DNA from: Clostridia bacterium
Lineage (GTDB): Bacteria > Bacillota > Clostridia > Oscillospirales > Acutalibacteraceae
Reading direction: 5' to 3'
NCBI GenBank assembly: GCA_017416765.1
Contig: JAFQBE010000035.1
Location: forward strand, 62,001-126,000
Length of the DNA stretch: 64,000 nt
How positions within the stretch are numbered: the stretch's first letter is position 1; each line of letters opens with the position of its first letter. Position numbers and translations under genes: made by a program. Below, piece after piece: positions 60,904 through 64,000 of this stretch. The notes beneath the pieces are model-generated. The model was not told where the DNA came from and ran no database searches. It saw only the letters and a program-made list of their open reading frames with translations.

Positions 60904-63900
60904 GTGAGAAAAACTAACCGTGTTCTCTCACTCATCCTGGCGGTTGCAATGGTTATTGGCCTTGTACCGATGATGACGATTTCGTCTTCCGCAGCTTTCA
61001 GCGACACCACGCTGAAGTTCGATGAAAAAGGCGAATTCACAGTCATTCAGCTTACTGACATTCAGGATGATGCTGAAGTTGAGGCTCTCACTTTGGCAAC
61101 AATCACAAAGGCGATGGACAGATATGAGCCTGACCTCGTAGTTTTCACCGGTGACAACATTGCCGGTAAAATGAACGAATCAGATTTCAAATCATCCGTC
61201 GATCAGTTCCTTGCACCCATTATTAATAAGGGTGTTCGTTATGCAGTTACATTCGGTAACCATGACCAGGAAAGATCAACCCTTGTAAGCACACCCAGCA
61301 ACGATGCACAGTATAACTACTATGTATCCAAGTCTAATCTTGCTGTTGATTTTGATGAAGATTCACTCAACGGTACCGGTACAGGTGCAATTCCGATCTA
61401 CAGCTATGACGAAAGATATGTTCAGTTCTGCATATTCCCGTTCGATTCGGGTGACTATGACGCAAACGGCGACTATGACCACGTTGAAGCTGACCAGAAT
61501 GCATGGTACGCAAGTGAAGCTAACAGACTTGCCGGTCTTTCCGCAACAGGTCAGAAGGTTCCCACACTTGCTTTCCAGCACATTCCGGTTCCGGAAATTT
61601 ATGATAACCTTCTTCAGCTTACCAACTCCTCTACTCCCGGTGCAATCCGCGGTACAGGTCAGTGGTCCAGCAACTACTACATTCTCGACCCCAACAACCC
61701 CACCATCACCGGTGGCATGCGTGAAGGTCCCTGCCCCTCTGCTATCAACGGCGGTCAGTATCAGACCCTTGTTGATACCGGCAACCTTGTAGGTATCTTC
61801 TTCGGTCACGACCATACAAACGATTTCGTAGGTACTGACGCAAACGGTATCACAATGGGTTACGCTCAGGCTGCAACCCTTCACTCCTACAACCTCGGTG
61901 ACCCCGCATTCCGTGTGTTCAACATCAAGGCTGACGGCAGCTACACCACAAAGAATGTTACATATTCTCAGATGCAGGTTGAAGACGCTGAAGATTTCGA
62001 GCATGATGTTATTGCAGGTACACCTACAGTTCCCGAAAAGATTTTTGTTGGTGCTGCAGACAACAGCATTGCTCAGCAGAAGCTTGGTAATGCTATTCAG
62101 CTTCAGAACCTTAACTACAGAACTCAGGCAATGTATAACAACGACGTTGAAATTACAATTGACCTTGAAAACACTGTTACAGATGTTACCCTTACTCCTT
62201 CTACAGGTGTAGAAATTTCTGCTCCTACGGTTACAGCCAAGGACAGCACAACAAACACATACACATGGCGCATTACAGGCGGTACAGCCTCTGCAGGTAC
62301 ATATGTTGAATACAAAATCACATACGGTGTCGGCAACGGTGAAACACGCACCCAGTATGCATACAGCTATGTAGATGATATTCCCACACCCGCAGGTCAC
62401 TATGTGTTCTCGCGTGCATACCGCGGCAGTAACAAAGCTGCCAACTTTAACACCCAGACCTATGTTATGACAGTTCTCGGTGATACAGTTTACGGCGATA
62501 CCCGCACAACAAGCGACGATGCACTCGCAAACAAAGGTCACGAAGATAATGGCGACTATATTGGCAGCTGGACAAATGCACCGGTAGGTTACTATAACTA
62601 CCTTGCTTCATCTGATGGCGGCTTCCAGAGCATGGGCGATACCAACTACGGACTTTCCTTCTGCTCGCCTTCAAGAACGCGTGCACATTACGACTTCCCC
62701 AGATTTACAGCAGCCGGCAAGTCACCCGTCGCTACAATTTACGCTGATACAAGTGAAGTTTCAACACTTAACGAGCTTAATGTTACCGTTAACTACTGGC
62801 GTCACATGGCTCCTGACAATGGTCTTGTAACTACATTCACACCGTACTTCAAGAATGGTGACAGTAGCTATACAACAACCAACCTCAGCGAAAATACAGC
62901 CGGTACCACTACAATCAACACTAATGTTGGTTCCGTTGTGCTTGGAAATGCACAGTCCTCCAACGCAACCTTCAAGATTAACGGTATTCTTCCTGCATCC
63001 GGTACAAAGTATACCTTTATTTCTCACGGTTATTCGTATATTGATGCAGACTATGAAACTCCTCATAACACATATATGCCCGTTCTGCTTTCTTTTGTAA
63101 CATACAACAAGGCTGACCTTCGCACACTTGTTAATGCAGAGCGTACAGAAATGCGCCAGACTGATGACATGGCTTACAGAAGCGCATTTGCAAATGCATA
63201 TAAGATTATGCAGAAGACAAACACAACTCAGGCTGAAATCGACGGCGCAAAGCTTGTTCTCAATAGCGCTATAGAAGCACTCACCTTTACAGGCGTTGAT
63301 ATCTCAAATAATGCTCAGTATGCAGGTACTGCAACAATTGCTCCCGTAATTTATGTTGCAGGTGATGGCTATGGTCCGTCTCAGCAGCCCACAGGTAACA
63401 AGATTCTTTCCGGTGTTCTCAACTATGCTAGTGGCGAACTTAATAACCAGTACAGCAAATTTACATTCCGAGTTCCCCAGGGTGCAACAAACGCATCCGT
63501 TTCTGCTGTGACATCCGGCGGCAGTACAGTTTCGCTCGACTGGATATCCGCAGAAGGCTTGCTTGAAGGTACAGTTACCGGCGGAACAGCATATGTAGGC
63601 GACTACATTAAATACACATTTGAATACACAATGAACGGCCAGACCTATTACCAGTATGAATCCTCCGCAGTTCTCAATGCTCCGCAGGCTTCCGGTTGGC
63701 TTACTCTTATCAAGAGAAATAACCGTTTCAACGGTACTATCCGTTCAATCGTTGAATCGTCAGTTATATTTGGTGATATTGGTAGTCTTCCTGCCGGCGG
63801 TTACTATACCGGTAAGGATATCTATAGCGGCACCAACTATGGTGTAAACCTTGATACTGCTTCCAACAATAACTATGTTGGTTGGAGTTCACAGCAGGTA

Positions 63901-64000
63901 ACCGGTACAGGTGTTAACCGTTGGATTTATTCAGCTGACCGTTGGTACGATGACTGGATCTGTGGCGATACAGGTGATCCCAAGAACCAGGTGGGTACAG
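60904..64000 (+). CDS. Large secreted calcineurin-like metallophosphoesterase (3' end outside window)
   Basis: GTG start with AAGGAGG 7 bases before; the frame stays open to the last base, so at least 1,032 residues. Signal peptide TNRVLSLILAVAMVIGLVPM, cleavage near SSA-AFS. Metallophosphoesterase motifs: LTDIQD, VVFTGDN, VTFGNHDQE, LAFQHIP and FFGHDHTND (residues ~45-310). A FIVAR-like helical module (YNKADLRTLVNAERTEMRQ to AIEAL) lies around 735-795, flanked by beta-rich repeats of ~150 residues. The enzyme would cleave phosphomonoesters or diesters outside the cell; the substrate is unknown. A dockerin or anchor could lie beyond the window. Confidence 0.85.
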   Translation, partial: MRKTNRVLSLILAVAMVIGLVPMMTISSSAAFSDTTLKFDEKGEFTVIQLTDIQDDAEVEALTLATITKAMDRYEPDLVVFTGDNIAGKMNESDFKSSVDQFLAPIINKGVRYAVTFGNHDQERSTLVSTPSNDAQYNYYVSKSNLAVDFDEDSLNGTGTGAIPIYSYDERYVQFCIFPFDSGDYDANGDYDHVEADQNAWYASEANRLAGLSATGQKVPTLAFQHIPVPEIYDNLLQLTNSSTPGAIRGTGQWSSNYYILDPNNPTITGGMREGPCPSAINGGQYQTLVDTGNLVGIFFGHDHTNDFVGTDANGITMGYAQAATLHSYNLGDPAFRVFNIKADGSYTTKNVTYSQMQVEDAEDFEHDVIAGTPTVPEKIFVGAADNSIAQQKLGNAIQLQNLNYRTQAMYNNDVEITIDLENTVTDVTLTPSTGVEISAPTVTAKDSTTNTYTWRITGGTASAGTYVEYKITYGVGNGETRTQYAYSYVDDIPTPAGHYVFSRAYRGSNKAANFNTQTYVMTVLGDTVYGDTRTTSDDALANKGHEDNGDYIGSWTNAPVGYYNYLASSDGGFQSMGDTNYGLSFCSPSRTRAHYDFPRFTAAGKSPVATIYADTSEVSTLNELNVTVNYWRHMAPDNGLVTTFTPYFKNGDSSYTTTNLSENTAGTTTINTNVGSVVLGNAQSSNATFKINGILPASGTKYTFISHGYSYIDADYETPHNTYMPVLLSFVTYNKADLRTLVNAERTEMRQTDDMAYRSAFANAYKIMQKTNTTQAEIDGAKLVLNSAIEALTFTGVDISNNAQYAGTATIAPVIYVAGDGYGPSQQPTGNKILSGVLNYASGELNNQYSKFTFRVPQGATNASVSAVTSGGSTVSLDWISAEGLLEGTVTGGTAYVGDYIKYTFEYTMNGQTYYQYESSAVLNAPQASGWLTLIKRNNRFNGTIRSIVESSVIFGDIGSLPAGGYYTGKDIYSGTNYGVNLDTASNNNYVGWSSQQVTGTGVNRWIYSADRWYDDWICGDTGDPKNQVGT

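Noticed and set aside
61363..62541. 392-residue Cys-rich ORF on the minus strand
   Set aside because: It is entirely antisense to the metallophosphoesterase frame, has no ribosome binding site, and its composition reflects the complementary codons of the real gene.

Overview
The window is a chromosomal segment of an anaerobic, low-to-medium GC Firmicute of the class Clostridia, probably an uncultured gut Oscillospirales/Ruminococcaceae-type bacterium. The reasons are: a Spo0A response regulator, a CtsR-McsA-McsB-ClpC heat-shock block, a SAM-I riboswitch on metK, SD-type ribosome binding sites, an oxygen-independent sulfatase maturase, several radical SAM proteins, type I dockerin-like modules and FIVAR-repeat surface proteins. 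The species assignment is inference.

Layout. 0-12.7 kb: end of a membrane acyltransferase, zapA plus a U32 (RlhA-type) protein, a small XRE/DUF6809-like divergon, UPF0291 and DUF559 genes followed by a palindromic repeat, two sugar isomerase-like TIM barrels, a lipase-like hydrolase, sdpRI, and a membrane sulfatase with its maturase. 12.7-13.2 kb: tRNA-Glu and tRNA-Met with a duplicated tRNA 3' end. 13.2-30.6 kb: the replication-origin region. It holds dnaA, an inserted SLOG/XRE divergon, a recognisable oriC (tandem DnaA boxes, DnaA-trio, AT-rich unwinding region, two iteron-like repeats), dnaN, an S4-domain gene (no recF or gyrB follows), mnmE-mnmG-rsmG-parB/noc with two perfect parS sites, a G5/3D-domain cell-wall protein, pnuC and spo0A. 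A promoter-terminator pair with no ORF (candidate sRNA) sits beside spo0A. 30.8-39.8 kb: trmO, a Cthe_2159-like lipoprotein, a minus-strand block of cysK, a membrane protein, an RluA-type synthase, a FliB-like methylase and an unknown gene, then a GH13 glucosidase with a histidine phosphatase. 39.8-47.5 kb: clpC-mcsB-mcsA-ctsR under CtsR boxes, riboswitch-metK, and a four-helix-bundle gene bracketed by heptad inverted repeats. 46.7-64 kb: a cell-surface region. It has a PHP tyrosine phosphatase, a fused Wzz/BY-kinase with an extreme Gly-Tyr tail, a long structured leader RNA, and four large secreted proteins carrying dockerin-like, cohesin-like and FIVAR modules. The last of these is a secreted metallophosphoesterase that runs off the window.

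How the parts fit. Origin firing (DnaA/oriC), sliding clamp, origin segregation (ParB-like protein/parS), tRNA modification (MnmEG, TrmO) and rRNA methylation (RsmG) form the housekeeping core. Protein quality control sits in the ctsR operon, which is autoregulated. The right third looks dedicated to envelope assembly. Its most unusual content is the dockerin/cohesin-like/FIVAR set preceded by a ~320-nt leader, and the 25-tyrosine kinase tail. Small palindromic repeats and remnants of gene cassettes are scattered between the operons.
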